Source: a virus
Strand: one strand, 5' to 3'
Virus record (IMG/VR): IMGVR_UViG_3300025132_000398
Location: 1-20,441 of that record
Length of the DNA stretch: 20,441 nucleotides
Part shown: piece by piece, positions 1 to 7,274 of the stretch
Layout: every line of letters starts with the position of its first letter
How positions within the stretch are numbered: the first letter of the stretch is position 1
Made by a program: the position numbers and the translations under genes
The notes under the pieces: model-generated
Databases searched by the model: none
What the model was told of the DNA's origin: nothing
The model's input: the letters and a program-made list of their open reading frames with translations, nothing else

Positions 1-8
1 ATCAGGAG

Positions 9-380
9 CTACTGAGAGAAGACTGATAAGGATACCGTAGTAGAAGTAGTGTCGATTTCTCTTTCTATTTCTGTTACTGACAGTACCTGACTGGCTGCTC
101 TTGTTACTAATTCTAGCTCGAATGGATCTCCAGCTGTGTGTAAGGTGAATATTGAATCTGAGTCTGCTATACCTCCTGATGAGGCTGATGTATGGGTTAT
201 GTTTTCCCCAGTCCATTTTTGCAATGCTGATCCATAGGTTGTCGTAGTTATTTCTTCTACGATCTCTTGAGTTGTTGTTGTTGTACTGTTCATCGAACCC
301 TGGGTGAAGTTTGGGGTTACTAATTCTGCTCTTGCTACCGTGGGTGATGCCAGTAATAAGAGTACTAGCCATTTCTTCAT
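9..380 (-). CDS. Secreted or periplasmic small phage protein with signal peptide
   Basis: This 123-aa protein starts with a clear Sec signal peptide: MKKWLVLLLLASPTVARAEL has a KK n-region, a Leu-rich core and an ARA-E cleavage site near residue 18. The mature part opens LVTPNFTQGSMNSTTTTTQE, then is rich in Thr and Ser (EEITTTTYGSALQKW) and ends TTSTTVSLSVFSQ. I recall similar signal-peptide proteins in marine cyanophages, without known function. Export during infection puts it in the periplasm or outer membrane, where it might alter the cell surface or help release; this is inference. The start overlaps the preceding gene as ATGA. The TAG stop lies nine bases from the window edge. Confidence 0.72.
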   Translation of the reverse strand: MKKWLVLLLLASPTVARAELVTPNFTQGSMNSTTTTTQEIVEEITTTTYGSALQKWTGENITHTSASSGGIADSDSIFTLHTAGDPFELELVTRAASQVLSVTEIEREIDTTSTTVSLSVFSQ

Positions 381-661
381 GTCTTTGATTTGTCCTTTTT
401 ATTATTACCGTTACTACCAGTAGTCAAGCCGAAAGTTGCTAAGGCTCCAGTGAAGACACTGGCAGGAAATGTGATATCTCCACCTGGACTTTTCTTGATC
501 ATAGGTATTTCTACATAATTTAATGTAATAATAAATCCACTCCAAACAACTACGCCAAGCCTGACGAATGTTCCAAGGATCTGGATTTGGTGTTCTTGAT
601 CCTCTGCTGCATCTTTCAGCTTTCCGAGGAGTCCTTTTTTTTCTTCCGCTGTTCCTTCCAT
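377..661 (-). CDS. Two-TM membrane protein, holin candidate
   Basis: The 94-aa protein has a charged helical N-terminus (EEKKGLLGKLKDAAEDQEHQ), a first hydrophobic segment at about 29-49 (LGTFVRLGVVVWSGFIITLN) and a second at about 63-80 (TFPASVFTGALATFGLT). It ends in a Lys-rich tail. Size, two helices and charged ends fit class II or III holins, and the gene sits among small membrane and secreted proteins after the tail genes. No endolysin gene is seen in the window, so the holin call is tentative. It begins within the previous gene (46-base overlap), and its TGA overlaps the next ATG as ATGA. No strong Shine-Dalgarno is visible. Confidence 0.7.
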   Translation of the reverse strand: MEGTAEEKKGLLGKLKDAAEDQEHQIQILGTFVRLGVVVWSGFIITLNYVEIPMIKKSPGGDITFPASVFTGALATFGLTTGSNGNNKKDKSKT

Positions 662-1002
662 TTGTTGACTTTGGCTTGTAGTTGTTTCTGAACTTTCTTT
701 TTAATCGGTTCAAATAAAGACTGCGTAATAGATGTTGTTGCTACCGCTACAACTGCTGTAGTCACAGCTGTCACTACCACTGCTGTCTCAGGTACTGGCA
801 TTTTAATGTCCAATACAGGTATCTTTAAACTTGGTGCTACAGGTTCTTCTGTAGCTTCTTCCTCTACCCCTTCAGGAGCCTCCAGATCGCTCGGAGGGAT
901 CACCATAGGCTTATACCCTGGAATACGAGCTGAAGGTGGCTTAAACTCGATTTCCATCGTAGGTAGAGGTGTAGGAGCTGTTGGCAGCTTAATCGGCTGC
1001 AT
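616..1002 (-). CDS. Proline-rich single-TM protein
   Basis: The 128-aa product has three parts. Residues 1-72 are rich in Pro and acidic residues (PTAPTPLPTMEIEFKPPSAR, then EEEATEEPVAP). Residues 73-93 form one hydrophobic segment (TAVVVTAVTTAVVAVATTSI). The last 35 residues are very basic (KKKVQKQLQAKVNKWKEQRK). By the positive-inside rule the basic tail would be cytoplasmic and the Pro-rich arm outside. Similar proteins occur near the end of the structural genes in cyanophages. A part in lysis (spanin- or holin-like) or in the virion is possible but unproved. It overlaps the previous gene by 14 bases and the next by 46. Confidence 0.7.
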   Translation of the reverse strand: MQPIKLPTAPTPLPTMEIEFKPPSARIPGYKPMVIPPSDLEAPEGVEEEATEEPVAPSLKIPVLDIKMPVPETAVVVTAVTTAVVAVATTSITQSLFEPIKKKVQKQLQAKVNKWKEQRKKKKDSSES

Positions 1003-1162
1003 CAGGGGTGTTACCTGCTGCTACCCATTCTAGATACTCTTGGTAATCTGTGTTATCTTCTGCAAATGGAATCCAGGTTTTTTCTGATCCTATCGTTCTG
1101 ATAACAATATCAGTTAGTCCAGTTGGAGTAGTTGCTTTTTGTAATTTATAGTTAATAGTCAT
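989..1162 (-). CDS. Small conserved phage protein, 57 aa
   Basis: A short gene found by reading the minus strand between the last fibre gene and the proline-rich gene. It encodes a 57-aa soluble acidic protein starting MTINYKLQKATTPTGLTDIV. It ends with a segment around NTDYQEYLEWVAAGNTPDAA, a motif that recurs in small phage proteins near tail fibre genes. ATG 1162 is three bases after the fibre stop, so re-initiation is likely. Its end overlaps the next gene by 14 bases in another frame. The motif and the tight packing support that it is real. A fibre-associated role is inferred only from the neighbourhood. Confidence 0.75.
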   Translation of the reverse strand: MTINYKLQKATTPTGLTDIVIRTIGSEKTWIPFAEDNTDYQEYLEWVAAGNTPDAAD

Positions 1163-1165
1163 AAT

Positions 1166-2299
1166 TTAAAGCTCCGCAGAAAATGCAACATAGGCATCAT
1201 CATCGTTATTAGCACCGTATTCACCAACTTCCCCTTGTGTAAATCCTGATCCACCTGTACTTCTAAGATAAGCTGTATTCAATCCAGCTCTTTGTAATGT
1301 TGGTGTAAAGCTATCTGCCCTGGAAGCCATAACTCCACGAAAAGATCCTCCTGTTGTAAAGCTAGGACTAGATCTCATGGTAACTGGATATGAAATAACA
1401 GTACTGACTTCTGAAGAACTTGAGGCCCATCCAACACCTAAATTACCGTAAACGTGCCCAGGAAGCCATTTCCAATAATACCTCTGACACCTATCTAATT
1501 CTTCACCATACGATCTATGTTCAAAGTCAGTTGCGTAAGAACCTACTTCTAACTGAACACCTGTAATTTCTAAGGTCGCATCATTTGTTGTGTACCATGT
1601 TGATGTAGCATCTTTTGTTCGCGTACCACCAGCATAAGTCATCCAAGCATTTTCTGTTACAGAATTATCAGTATAATTTGTGCCAATAAAAGGCCAAAGA
1701 GAAAAAACAAATCCTTTACTAGCATTATTATCAGCTTGTAAAGCTGGACTCGAACTACCAGGAATTGTTTTAGTGATTTTTGTCCAAGTATTTGCAGTCA
1801 AAGTGCCTGTTGCATAGGGATAACTTCTTTCTGTACCATCTTCCATGCTTAAATAACCTTTAAAATCCTGTGCAACACTAGATTTTATCCAAAAAGATAA
1901 TGTTATAAAGCTAGATGTTGAAGTATAATTCCAGCCACTTTGTGCAATATCCTGTGCTTCTAGTTGCGTTGAAAAATTTATAAAGTCTGCTGCACCTGCA
2001 CCGCTTGTTTGGTTTCCGTTTGTTATTTTTAGAGCTTTTCTAAAACCTAATGTATAAGGAGTAGTTCCACTTGCAACATCAACTTGTGCGTGAGTAGGTG
2101 CTTCATCTACACCTGAGTTTTCAACTGCAAATCTATCAACACTTCCATAGCCATTGGTAGTAGATGACGTACCACGTTGAGCCACTTGCATCGCCCCATT
2201 AATTATCAAATTTCTAAAACTTCTAGGATTCTTAACATCTACTGCAACAGCTTGTCCACTAGTTGCAGCATTGATTGTATTTACGTTTAATGTACTCAT
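1166..2299 (-). CDS. Tail fibre protein with carbohydrate-binding-like jelly roll
   Basis: The 377-aa protein carries the tail fibre motif RNLIINGAMQVAQRGTS at residues 29-45 and GSVDRF just after. A predicted beta sandwich follows at about 60-250. It ends in the classic ITGVQLEVGSYATDFEHRSY then GEELDRCQRYYWK at 245-277, typical of carbohydrate-binding-like domains in phage receptor-binding proteins. Residues 280-377 form a separate tip with a Gly- and Ser-rich sequence. It is the last large fibre gene, and coupling to the S74 spike by ATGA suggests matched production. Binding of a host surface sugar is a fair inference. The receptor is unknown. Confidence 0.83.
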   Translation of the reverse strand: MSTLNVNTINAATSGQAVAVDVKNPRSFRNLIINGAMQVAQRGTSSTTNGYGSVDRFAVENSGVDEAPTHAQVDVASGTTPYTLGFRKALKITNGNQTSGAGAADFINFSTQLEAQDIAQSGWNYTSTSSFITLSFWIKSSVAQDFKGYLSMEDGTERSYPYATGTLTANTWTKITKTIPGSSSPALQADNNASKGFVFSLWPFIGTNYTDNSVTENAWMTYAGGTRTKDATSTWYTTNDATLEITGVQLEVGSYATDFEHRSYGEELDRCQRYYWKWLPGHVYGNLGVGWASSSSEVSTVISYPVTMRSSPSFTTGGSFRGVMASRADSFTPTLQRAGLNTAYLRSTGGSGFTQGEVGEYGANNDDDAYVAFSAEL

Positions 2300-3453
2300 G
2301 CTGCCTCCAATGCTGCTACTTTAGTTTCTAATGTTTCTATTTTAGTGATCGCCTCTTGTAATGCAGCAGTAAGAAGAGGAACGAGTTTCGATTGATCTAT
2401 ACCTTGGTAAACAGGGTTATCATCAGAATCTACTTCATCTTTTGTTCCTACTATTGCTTCTGGTACTACAGGTGTTACTTCATGTGCAAAGAACCCGTCA
2501 ACTGTTGTATCAGGATCAACTTTAAAATTAAATCTATATGGTTTAAGTGTTTTTAATCTTGTTATTCCATCGGAAATTGCAACAACATTATCTTTTAATC
2601 TGTAGTCTGAAGAAGTTGAATAAGTAGTTGAACTACTATTAATCGTAACCTGTCCGACTTGTGTCTGAGTTGATCCACTTGTGTTTCCATATCTCCACCT
2701 TATAGCTGCACCACCGTCAATTATATTCCATTCAGAATGGTCATTAGATTTAACATAAATTCTACCTCCTGAGGTGAGGTTGCAACCCGTATTGTTCCCT
2801 GTGTCTACACCTAAAGCGTCAACTGTTGTACCTATATTTAATTGACCACCTGATGTGATGCGAACTTTTTCTGTTGGTGTGGCAGAGGACGCATCAAGAT
2901 TAAAAGTAAGAGCATTTGAGTTTTTTGAACTACTACCGCAATCTATCGTCCAACTATTACCATAAGCATTAAGAGCAACACACGAGGATGCATCAGCATG
3001 ATTATTATCATTTTTAACTAATACTTGAGTTCTACCATTTTTATCTTCTTGGAATGTTGCTCTTGAACTCCAATAATCTGTATTTCGTCCTACATGTAAA
3101 TTTCCAGCAGATGTAATGCGAAGTCTTTCTGTACTATTAGTTCCTAAAACTAAATCACTTGCATAAGTGGTTATTATACTTGGATTATAAGAGGTACTTC
3201 CACCTCTAATCTCCATAGTACGACTTGATTGGTCATCTAATAAAATTACAGGTGTAGTTGTTCCAACTGTCAGAGGTTTTGTAGGAGTTGCATCACCTAT
3301 ACCGACATTTCCAGAACTATTAGCAGTTACAAACGATCCATCACCTGCGTAGTTATCGTTTAAATTGATTGTTCTATCAGCAGCAGGATTCGTTGCAGGA
3401 GCTGCGATGCTCATGCTATTCCCGCTTGAATGTTTTAATTTTATTTTACTCAT
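2296..3453 (-). CDS. Tail spike/fibre with C-terminal peptidase S74 chaperone
   Basis: The 385-aa protein has a beta-rich body with repeats of the type ERLRITSAGNLHVGRNTDYW and EKVRITSGGQLNIGTT. From residue 282 it has an intramolecular chaperone domain of the S74 family. The motif SDYRLKDNVV contains the Ser-Lys dyad (Ser282, Lys287) that cleaves the chain just before the serine once the trimer has folded. DGFFAHEV and the final coiled coil LVPLLTAALQEAITKIETLE are also standard for the domain. Mature spike would therefore be about 281 aa. The N-terminus (MSKIKLKHSSGNSMSIAAPA) is a known short fibre head. The codons for its last residues contain GGAGG, four bases before the next ATG, and the genes overlap as ATGA. 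Confidence 0.88.
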   Translation of the reverse strand: MSKIKLKHSSGNSMSIAAPATNPAADRTINLNDNYAGDGSFVTANSSGNVGIGDATPTKPLTVGTTTPVILLDDQSSRTMEIRGGSTSYNPSIITTYASDLVLGTNSTERLRITSAGNLHVGRNTDYWSSRATFQEDKNGRTQVLVKNDNNHADASSCVALNAYGNSWTIDCGSSSKNSNALTFNLDASSATPTEKVRITSGGQLNIGTTVDALGVDTGNNTGCNLTSGGRIYVKSNDHSEWNIIDGGAAIRWRYGNTSGSTQTQVGQVTINSSSTTYSTSSDYRLKDNVVAISDGITRLKTLKPYRFNFKVDPDTTVDGFFAHEVTPVVPEAIVGTKDEVDSDDNPVYQGIDQSKLVPLLTAALQEAITKIETLETKVAALEAA

Positions 3454-3731
3454 GTATCTTTATTTGCAATTAAGAATGCTTTGTAGTCTGCTTTGACTTG
3501 AGTAGTCCATGCAGCATTGCATATTGCCTGAACATCACTGTCCTCGCCCGATATGTTTGTATCTACTAAGTTGTCACTTGCATCAAGTATTCCTGGTACA
3601 ATTGTTTTCCGATGAAAAGAACGGGCAAGTTCCACACCATCTTCTTTGATGACTGATGCAGTTCTTACCTGTATATTCCATTTTTGAACGACTTCTATTT
3701 TATCGTTCTCTAGTGTTTTTGTTATTGCCAT
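3450..3731 (-). CDS. Small hypothetical protein in the fibre cassette
   Basis: This 93-aa soluble protein (MAITKTLENDKIEVVQKWNI at the N-terminus, ending AWTTQVKADYKAFLIANKDT) has alternating beta-like segments and a C-terminal helix. It resembles the small proteins that often accompany fibre genes in marine cyanophages, but I cannot assign a function. It follows the only sizeable gap inside the fibre cassette, so it may begin a separate translation unit. Its stop overlaps the next start as ATGA. It could be a fibre accessory or connector; no signal peptide, TM segment or catalytic motif is visible. Confidence 0.72.
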   Translation of the reverse strand: MAITKTLENDKIEVVQKWNIQVRTASVIKEDGVELARSFHRKTIVPGILDASDNLVDTNISGEDSDVQAICNAAWTTQVKADYKAFLIANKDT

Positions 3732-3737
3732 TTAGGG

Positions 3738-3752
3738 TTAATCTCCGATTAA
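3738..3752 (-). promoter_or_regulatory. Small hairpin presenting a Shine-Dalgarno in the 67-base gap
   Basis: The gap 3732-3798 is the longest one between genes in the window. On the coding strand it contains a perfect 6-bp inverted repeat TTAATC-GGA-GATTAA, whose centre supplies GGAG ahead of the ATG at 3731. A second, imperfect inverted repeat (TTAGAC / GTCTTAA) lies at about 3773-3794. There is no T-run, so neither looks like a terminator, and I recognise no phage promoter consensus. A regulatory role is a guess. Confidence 0.35.
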
Positions 3753-3798
3753 GACAGGTTTATGGCTTAGTTTTAAGACGTGCTAACGGTCTAAATAA

Positions 3799-4536
3799 TT
3801 AAACCATGTAATGAGCAGCCAATGATAACTGTGCGCTGGCACCATTAGACCATGAGTTCCAGTTCGCTCCTACATAAAATTCAAGTTGACTACCGCTTGT
3901 TTGCGCTCCAGCTTGCACACTTGAAAAAACATTAGATTGGTAAGCTACAGACCCAGAACCTTGATAACTATTGGCAGCGAAAGGTAATCCAGCAATCAGA
4001 GGATAGGCAACTCCACTAGTATTCATTTGAAAACCAGCCATTCTTAAGGTTACTTGAACAAATCTCCCTATCTTTGTATAGCGGGCATCTAGAGTGGTTG
4101 GACTAGTGGTGTAACTAACATCTACCCATGCACTACCATTATATGTTCTTGCTACAGGCGTCCATGTTCCCTCTTCATAATGATCCAAAAGCTCCGAAGT
4201 TGTAGAAGCACCCGTTGCTGATGTAGCAGTTTGAGCACTAAAGTCAATACCTTTACCAGACGGGAACGCTAGTCCTGTAGCTGATGTCTCACATTGCTTA
4301 GTATTATTATGGTAGAGTTCTACTGCTCCATTAGCTACAGCTTTAATAGCATCTTCATTATTATTTACTCTTGCAACTATATTTGCAGTAGCATCAATAT
4401 ATAAAGAACCTTGATTGCAATCTATCCAACCGTTTGTACCATTAAAAGAGATTTCTAGATCATCATCTGTTCCAAATTGTTGTTTATCGTTATCGTCTAG
4501 TTGTACTCCTGTAGAGCCTTTAATTGTTACTGCCAT
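3799..4536 (-). CDS. Tail fibre-like protein
   Basis: I chose the ATG at 4536, in a TAATG overlap with the previous stop, over one five codons earlier, because MAVTIKGSTGVQLDDND matches the usual short fibre head of these phages. The protein is 245 aa. Residues 20-90 read as paired beta strands (DDLEISFNGTNGWIDCNQGS then LYIDATANI), then comes the marine-phage linker LAFPSGKGIDFSAQTATSAT. The motif ELLDHYEEGTWTPVARTYNG starts a C-terminal beta domain ending in LSLAAHYMV. That EEGTWTPV motif is widely seen in phage fibre tips. The exact receptor cannot be inferred. Confidence 0.78.
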   Translation of the reverse strand: MAVTIKGSTGVQLDDNDKQQFGTDDDLEISFNGTNGWIDCNQGSLYIDATANIVARVNNNEDAIKAVANGAVELYHNNTKQCETSATGLAFPSGKGIDFSAQTATSATGASTTSELLDHYEEGTWTPVARTYNGSAWVDVSYTTSPTTLDARYTKIGRFVQVTLRMAGFQMNTSGVAYPLIAGLPFAANSYQGSGSVAYQSNVFSSVQAGAQTSGSQLEFYVGANWNSWSNGASAQLSLAAHYMV

Positions 4537-5033
4537 TAGATTACCGTCCAAGATTCACCAGCACCAACCGTTACGGTGACACTAGAATTTATAGTTACAG
4601 GGCCAAATGTACCTGCGTTGTGGTTGTTTTGGATGGTATAGTCATGGGTAACTGTTTGCTCGTTTTCCCAAAAGATTTTGTTACCATTACTGTTACCACC
4701 TGTTGCACCAGCTGAAGCATTACCCCATGATATATCTGTACCATCAGATGTTAGTACTTGATCAGCGGTACCTACAGCTAATACAGCTGGATTACCAGAT
4801 GCATCACCATAGATAATTTTACCTCTAGCTATCCCTGCCATATGAGCTAAAGTAATTGCGTCATTAGCTAGGTTGTTTAAGTCTTCACGTAGTAGAGGTC
4901 TACCAGCTTGTGTTGACCCATCATGTACAACTATAGTATCTTTTGTTGTGTCTACAGTAACTTCTCCTTCGGCACCAGTGAAGCTACTGTGGTCTGAGGT
5001 TGAACCTCTTCTTAGTTTTAATAATTTTGCCAT
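4536..5033 (-). CDS. Small fibre-like protein with Mtd-N-type domain
   Basis: This 165-aa protein begins AKLLKLRRGSTSDHSSFTGA followed by EGEVTVDTTKDTIVVHDGST, the N-terminal domain of major tropism determinant-like phage fibre proteins (residues 1-47). The middle (LTSDGTDISWGNASAGATGG) and the end GNKIFWENEQTVTHDYTIQN, then GTFGPVTINSSVTVTVGAGE, form a beta-helix-like tip common in cyanophage fibres. Despite the Mtd-like head there is no C-type lectin variable region and no reverse transcriptase nearby, so this is not a diversity-generating retroelement target. The start overlaps the previous stop (TAATG), and the end overlaps the next start the same way. Confidence 0.8.
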   Translation of the reverse strand: MAKLLKLRRGSTSDHSSFTGAEGEVTVDTTKDTIVVHDGSTQAGRPLLREDLNNLANDAITLAHMAGIARGKIIYGDASGNPAVLAVGTADQVLTSDGTDISWGNASAGATGGNSNGNKIFWENEQTVTHDYTIQNNHNAGTFGPVTINSSVTVTVGAGESWTVI

Positions 5034-6262
5034 TATGATACCGATCCAAAGTCAAGGTCAAGGTTCGATCCAGCACCACCATTTAATAGTGTTACTGTAA
5101 GATCTCCTGATGAAGAATTAAATGTTAAATTAGTACCACTCTTAGGTGCTAAATCTCCTGTTGCTGCTGTAGCAAACAGTGGAAAACAAGTTGTATCTGA
5201 ACTTTCATCTGCAACTGTTATAGCAGTTGGAGTACCGCCAGCGGCTGCTTCCCAACCAGCTTCGCCATTAGCGTCAACTGTTAGGACATAATCTTCAGTT
5301 GCAGTTGTATCTTTAACAACAAAGTTGATTCCAGGTATTCTGAATTTGGTGATGTTCGTATCACCTAAAGTTATCTCGTTAGATACTGTTGCTGAAGAAG
5401 GGTCTGCACTTGCACCTATAACTATATTGTTATCACCTGTTGTTATAAGATCTCCAGCTTTGTATCCAAATACAGAATTATTAGAAGCTCCTAAAGCATT
5501 TTCTAATGTTTCAGTACCAACAAAAGTGTTGTTGTCACCTTGACATTTCCAAGCAGCAGCATAACCAAGACCTGAGTTATTATTTCTTTGACCAGAGTTA
5601 GATCCAAACTGAGCATATCCAACTAAAGTATTTTTACTAGAACTACCAGTAAGATCTTTTCCACAACCTTTTCCAATAAATACTTGATGAATACCAGATA
5701 TGTTTCCACCACTGTCAGCACCAATGGAAACTGACCCCTCTGATATATTTTGACCAGCACCAGAACCCACGCAAACTATATCTGTTTCTGAAGCACTGTA
5801 GGCAGCATTATAACCTATTCCAACTGCTGTGGACTTGTTCGAGTGACCTCGACCAGCGTCATATCCAACAAAAGTATTTCTTGTGCCAGTTGTAACATTT
5901 CTTCCAGCACTAGAGCCTATAAAAGTATTTTTAAATGTGCTTGCATTAGCTTGCAAACCAGCTTCAAATCCAACAGCAGTGTTGTCGTCACCTTCTGTTA
6001 CGTCAGTAATAGCATTATATCCAAATGCAGTATTATTAGTTCCATCAGTGGTTATAGCGTCTCCAGCATTAGTACCGCCAAGGGTGTTGTACTGAGCGTT
6101 AGAGGTGACTCCACCTCCTCCACCTCCTCCAATTTCTTTTACAGTACCAGAGTCATTTATATATAATTTCGCTGCGGATGTATCAACAGCTACTTCACCA
6201 CTAACAATATCACTAGTACTTGGTGTGGAAGTACCCCGCTTTAGTTTTATTACTGCTGCCAT
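5033..6262 (-). CDS. Tail fibre-like protein with Gly hinge and NTxxGYxAG repeats
   Basis: Residues 1-43 (AVIKLKRGTSTPSTSDIVSG then EVAVDTSAAKLYINDSG) are an Mtd-N-like fibre head domain. A run of seven glycines at 45-51 acts as a likely hinge. Residues 60-290 carry irregular repeats of the type NTAFGYNA, NTAVGFEAG, NTFIGSSAG and NTFVGYDAG, about 20-30 aa apart. They resemble trimeric adhesin head repeats and suggest a beta-solenoid stalk. Next comes the common phage segment EITLGDTNITKFRIPG. Residues 349-390 (ADESSDTTCFPLFATAATG) copy the end of the preceding gene's product. The start overlaps the previous stop as TAATG, with GGAGG nine bases upstream. Receptor binding or stalk function is inferred. 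Confidence 0.8.
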   Translation of the reverse strand: MAAVIKLKRGTSTPSTSDIVSGEVAVDTSAAKLYINDSGTVKEIGGGGGGGVTSNAQYNTLGGTNAGDAITTDGTNNTAFGYNAITDVTEGDDNTAVGFEAGLQANASTFKNTFIGSSAGRNVTTGTRNTFVGYDAGRGHSNKSTAVGIGYNAAYSASETDIVCVGSGAGQNISEGSVSIGADSGGNISGIHQVFIGKGCGKDLTGSSSKNTLVGYAQFGSNSGQRNNNSGLGYAAAWKCQGDNNTFVGTETLENALGASNNSVFGYKAGDLITTGDNNIVIGASADPSSATVSNEITLGDTNITKFRIPGINFVVKDTTATEDYVLTVDANGEAGWEAAAGGTPTAITVADESSDTTCFPLFATAATGDLAPKSGTNLTFNSSSGDLTVTLLNGGAGSNLDLDFGSVS

Positions 6263-7272
6263 TAGAAGGTGCCTCCATCAACCAATCCGTCTACTTGAGT
6301 TGCTGTAAGTAATCCTGAAGATGAGTTAAATGTTAAGTTAGATCCACTTTTAGGTGGTAGATTTCCTGTCGCTGCAGTAGCAAATAATGGGAAACATGTT
6401 GTATCACTAGATTCATCAGCAACAGTAACATTTGTCGATGTAGTTGCTGTAGCAGCATTACCAGTACAAGAACCAGACGAACCAGAAGCATTACCAGTTA
6501 ATGCACCTGTAAAATTTGTAGAGGTTAGAACTCCTGAAGAAGGATTATAAGTTAAACCTGTATCAGTTTCAATCCCTTGTGTACCAGTAGCACCATCTAC
6601 AAAGACAGGGTAAACAGTCTCATCAGTAGAGTTATTTGCACTAGCAGTAACATTAGTTGCTTCTGTTGCTGTAGCAGAGTTTCCAGTACATGATCCAGCT
6701 GATCCAGATGTATTACCAGTTACGTTACCTGTTACATTACCAGTTAAATTACCTTCAAATGTACCAGCTACAAGTGTACCTGAACTGATAGATAAATTAC
6801 CTGTATCTGTACCTACAAAATTACCTGTACCTACTATAAATTTATCTTCTGATTCATCCCAACCTATAAATGCATTAGCAGAACTACCTCTTTCTATAAC
6901 AAGCCCAGCATCATTAGATGGACTACCAGACGTACCATTACCTAGTTCTATTAAAGCGTCTTTTATCTCAGAGTTTGTTGTTTGTAAAGATGTAGTTGTC
7001 CCGTTAACTGTTAAGTTACCAGACATAATTACATTATCACTGAATGTTTTTACGCCTGCTACGGTTTGAGCTGTTGTTAAATCACAAAATGCTCCAGATC
7101 CACCGATTGCTATAACAGAAGTAGCTACTCCACTACCATTATCACCATATCCATAGTAAAGTTTCTTATCACTAGCGTTTTCGTTAAAAGCTAATTCTGA
7201 AGATGCTAAAGAACTGGGTGCTCCAGCTGATCCACTAGAAGCTCTTTTCTTAATTCTTATTGTTGATGCCAT
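6262..7272 (-). CDS. Tail fibre-like protein with duplicated marine-phage modules
   Basis: This 336-aa protein begins with the fibre N-terminal motif IRIKKRASSGSAGAPSSLAS followed by ELAFNE and LYYGYGD, seen at the start of many cyanophage fibre proteins. A VAGVKTFSDNVIMSGNLTVN segment follows at residues 71-90. Residues 170-280 hold short TGNVTGN and SGSCTGN repeats. Two related modules of about 50-60 aa lie at about 205-265 (STDETVYPVFVDGATG) and 281-328 (ADESSDTTCFPLFATAATG). The second is nearly identical to the end of the next gene's product. The protein is low in charge and rich in Gly, Thr, Ser and Asn, as in trimeric beta fibres. GGGAGG 12 bases before the start is provided by the end of gp17. 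Confidence 0.8.
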   Translation of the reverse strand: MASTIRIKKRASSGSAGAPSSLASSELAFNENASDKKLYYGYGDNGSGVATSVIAIGGSGAFCDLTTAQTVAGVKTFSDNVIMSGNLTVNGTTTSLQTTNSEIKDALIELGNGTSGSPSNDAGLVIERGSSANAFIGWDESEDKFIVGTGNFVGTDTGNLSISSGTLVAGTFEGNLTGNVTGNVTGNTSGSAGSCTGNSATATEATNVTASANNSTDETVYPVFVDGATGTQGIETDTGLTYNPSSGVLTSTNFTGALTGNASGSSGSCTGNAATATTSTNVTVADESSDTTCFPLFATAATGNLPPKSGSNLTFNSSSGLLTATQVDGLVDGGTF

Positions 7273-7274
7273 TG

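Noticed and set aside
414-713. Open frame of 99 aa on the minus strand
   Set aside because: It is a frame-shifted shadow of the two-TM protein and the Pro-rich gene, with basic low-complexity sequence and no independent ribosome site.
3773-3794. Imperfect inverted repeat as a terminator in the 67-base gap
   Set aside because: The stem is short with a bulge and there is no T-run after it.
4536-5033. Possible target protein of a diversity-generating retroelement, because of the Mtd-N-like head
   Set aside because: No reverse transcriptase, no template/variable repeat pair and no C-type lectin end are visible; the head domain is common in phage fibres.
5843-6308. Several plus-strand open frames opposite fibre genes
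   Set aside because: They mirror the repetitive Gly/Ser/Thr codons of the minus-strand fibre genes and have no ribosome site or recognisable protein features.
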